Positions 21,567 through 21,732 of a stretch of DNA of 21,732 nucleotides are shown here, piece after piece. The DNA comes from an uncultured Oscillospiraceae bacterium. Lineage in GTDB: Bacteria; Bacillota; Clostridia; Oscillospirales; Oscillospiraceae. The notes below the pieces were generated by a model. The model searched no databases and had not been told where the DNA came from. It worked only from the letters and a program-made list of their open reading frames with translations. Positions within the stretch are counted from its first letter, which is position 1; each line of letters opens with the position of its first letter. Where the stretch lies: the NCBI GenBank assembly GCA_934573855.1, contig CAKTMF010000017.1, positions 1 to 21,732 on the forward strand, in the 5' to 3' direction. The position numbers were made by a program, and so were the translations under genes.

Positions 21567-21654
21567 ATTGAGCAGCGGTTCCGCTTGAATTGAGCAATGG
21601 GACCGCCCGGATTGAGCAGTCCCACCGCTCAGGTTGAATATGGACAGCACAAAG
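21567..21654. repeat. Three to four 22-bp-period repeats, possible transposon-end binding sites
   Basis: Units start at 21567, 21589, 21611 and, weakly, 21633, exactly 22 bp apart. The first three all begin ATTGAGCA and have CCGC at the same internal position; the fourth begins GTTGAATA. Regular arrays of transposase sites are known at the ends of Tn7-like and IS21-like elements. They lie about 30-115 bp from the coding fragment at the window end. Confidence 0.65.
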
Positions 21655-21683
21655 CTGTCAAGGTATCATAAATACGGTCGGAG

Positions 21684-21732
21684 TCAGATGTCTTGCAGCC
21701 CCTTCCGCTTGCGCATGGATTCCTTGCCGCCA
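21684..21732 (-). CDS. C-terminal end of a gene reaching beyond the window, perhaps a transposition protein
   Basis: The minus-strand frame GGKESMRKRKGLQDI followed by TGA (21686-21684) is open to the window edge. Only 15 residues are visible, basic in character. The nearby 22-bp repeats suggest the end of an IS21-like or similar transposable element, but the protein cannot be assigned from so little sequence. Confidence 0.35.
   Translation of the reverse strand, partial: GGKESMRKRKGLQDI

Larger units (their letters stand above)
21008..21732. other. 725-bp stretch without an intact gene
   Basis: It holds the ATC-hydrolase promoter, a GC-rich hairpin-prone stretch around 21080-21110, the GNAT remnant, the 21298 hairpin, an AT-rich tract up to about 21480 and the 22-bp repeats. 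The abrupt change in base composition near 21130 and again near 21480 suggests inserted DNA. Confidence 0.6.

Noticed and set aside
1..21732. tRNA, rRNA, CRISPR or prophage features
   Set aside because: I found no cloverleaf with TTCGANNC-type arms, no spaced direct repeats of CRISPR size and no phage structural genes; the 22-bp array at the end has no spacers of CRISPR type.

Overview
The window looks like chromosomal DNA of a GC-rich, low-copy-repeat member of the Clostridia, most likely Oscillospirales (Oscillospiraceae-like). Support comes from the gene families (HdeD/DUF308, EFR1-type ferredoxin-flavodoxin, short Asn-variant peptide deformylase, DUF3795, RNHCP, ATC hydrolase, 2-hydroxyacyl-CoA dehydratase, GldG-type ABC auxiliary protein), Shine-Dalgarno sites close to GGAGG, and clear sigma-A-type promoters. 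The taxon is an inference; no rRNA or other marker is present. I see no tRNA, rRNA, CRISPR array or prophage.

Layout. 1-366: right-hand part of an IS200/IS605-type element. 370-2303: PucR-like regulator and HdeD-like membrane protein, divergent, with overlapping promoters. 2415-2849: Hsp20. 2929-3534: TetR regulator, divergent from the cluster that follows. 3777-8239: Fe-S/FAD oxidoreductase, hypA, hypB, two 2-hydroxyacyl-CoA dehydratase subunits and a small membrane protein; all of the large genes are broken, and only hypA and the small ORF look intact. 8422-9791: autoregulated TetR plus DUF998 membrane protein. 9939-10364: RNHCP zinc-binding protein behind a structured leader. 10381-11078: TetR with an unusual pair of operator arms around its -10 box. 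11198-12165: GNAT gene split by a MITE, then a truncated ABC ATPase. 12147-13303 (minus): peptide deformylase and EFR1. 13463-13819: Spx/ArsC-like protein. 13908-16473 (minus): DUF3795, GNAT, a kinase-like gene split by a second MITE, and a CPBP protease. 16600-17782 (minus): TetR, then a response-regulator/GldG deletion fusion. 18190-19092: HExxH protein of unknown family. 19247-20041: alpha/beta hydrolase with an in-frame stop. 20214-21007 (minus): NTF2-like fragment and ATC hydrolase. 21136-21732: AT-rich segment with a GNAT remnant, 22-bp-period repeats and the end of a possible transposition gene.

The main message is erosion combined with many small local regulators. Roughly a third of the genes carry disabling lesions: two clean MITE insertions with visible target duplications (CTAA and TA), several internal or fusion deletions, short indels, and one nonsense codon. 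Four TetR-family genes are present, and three have convincing palindromic operators at their own promoters. The lesions at 3777-8054 are all indels or deletions with otherwise clean coding sequence, so either the decay is recent or assembly error contributes; I cannot separate these from sequence alone. I did not find a clearly new defence or metabolic system. The best candidates for new biology are the two MITE families, the HExxH protein, the paired-operator promoter and the structured leader before the RNHCP gene.
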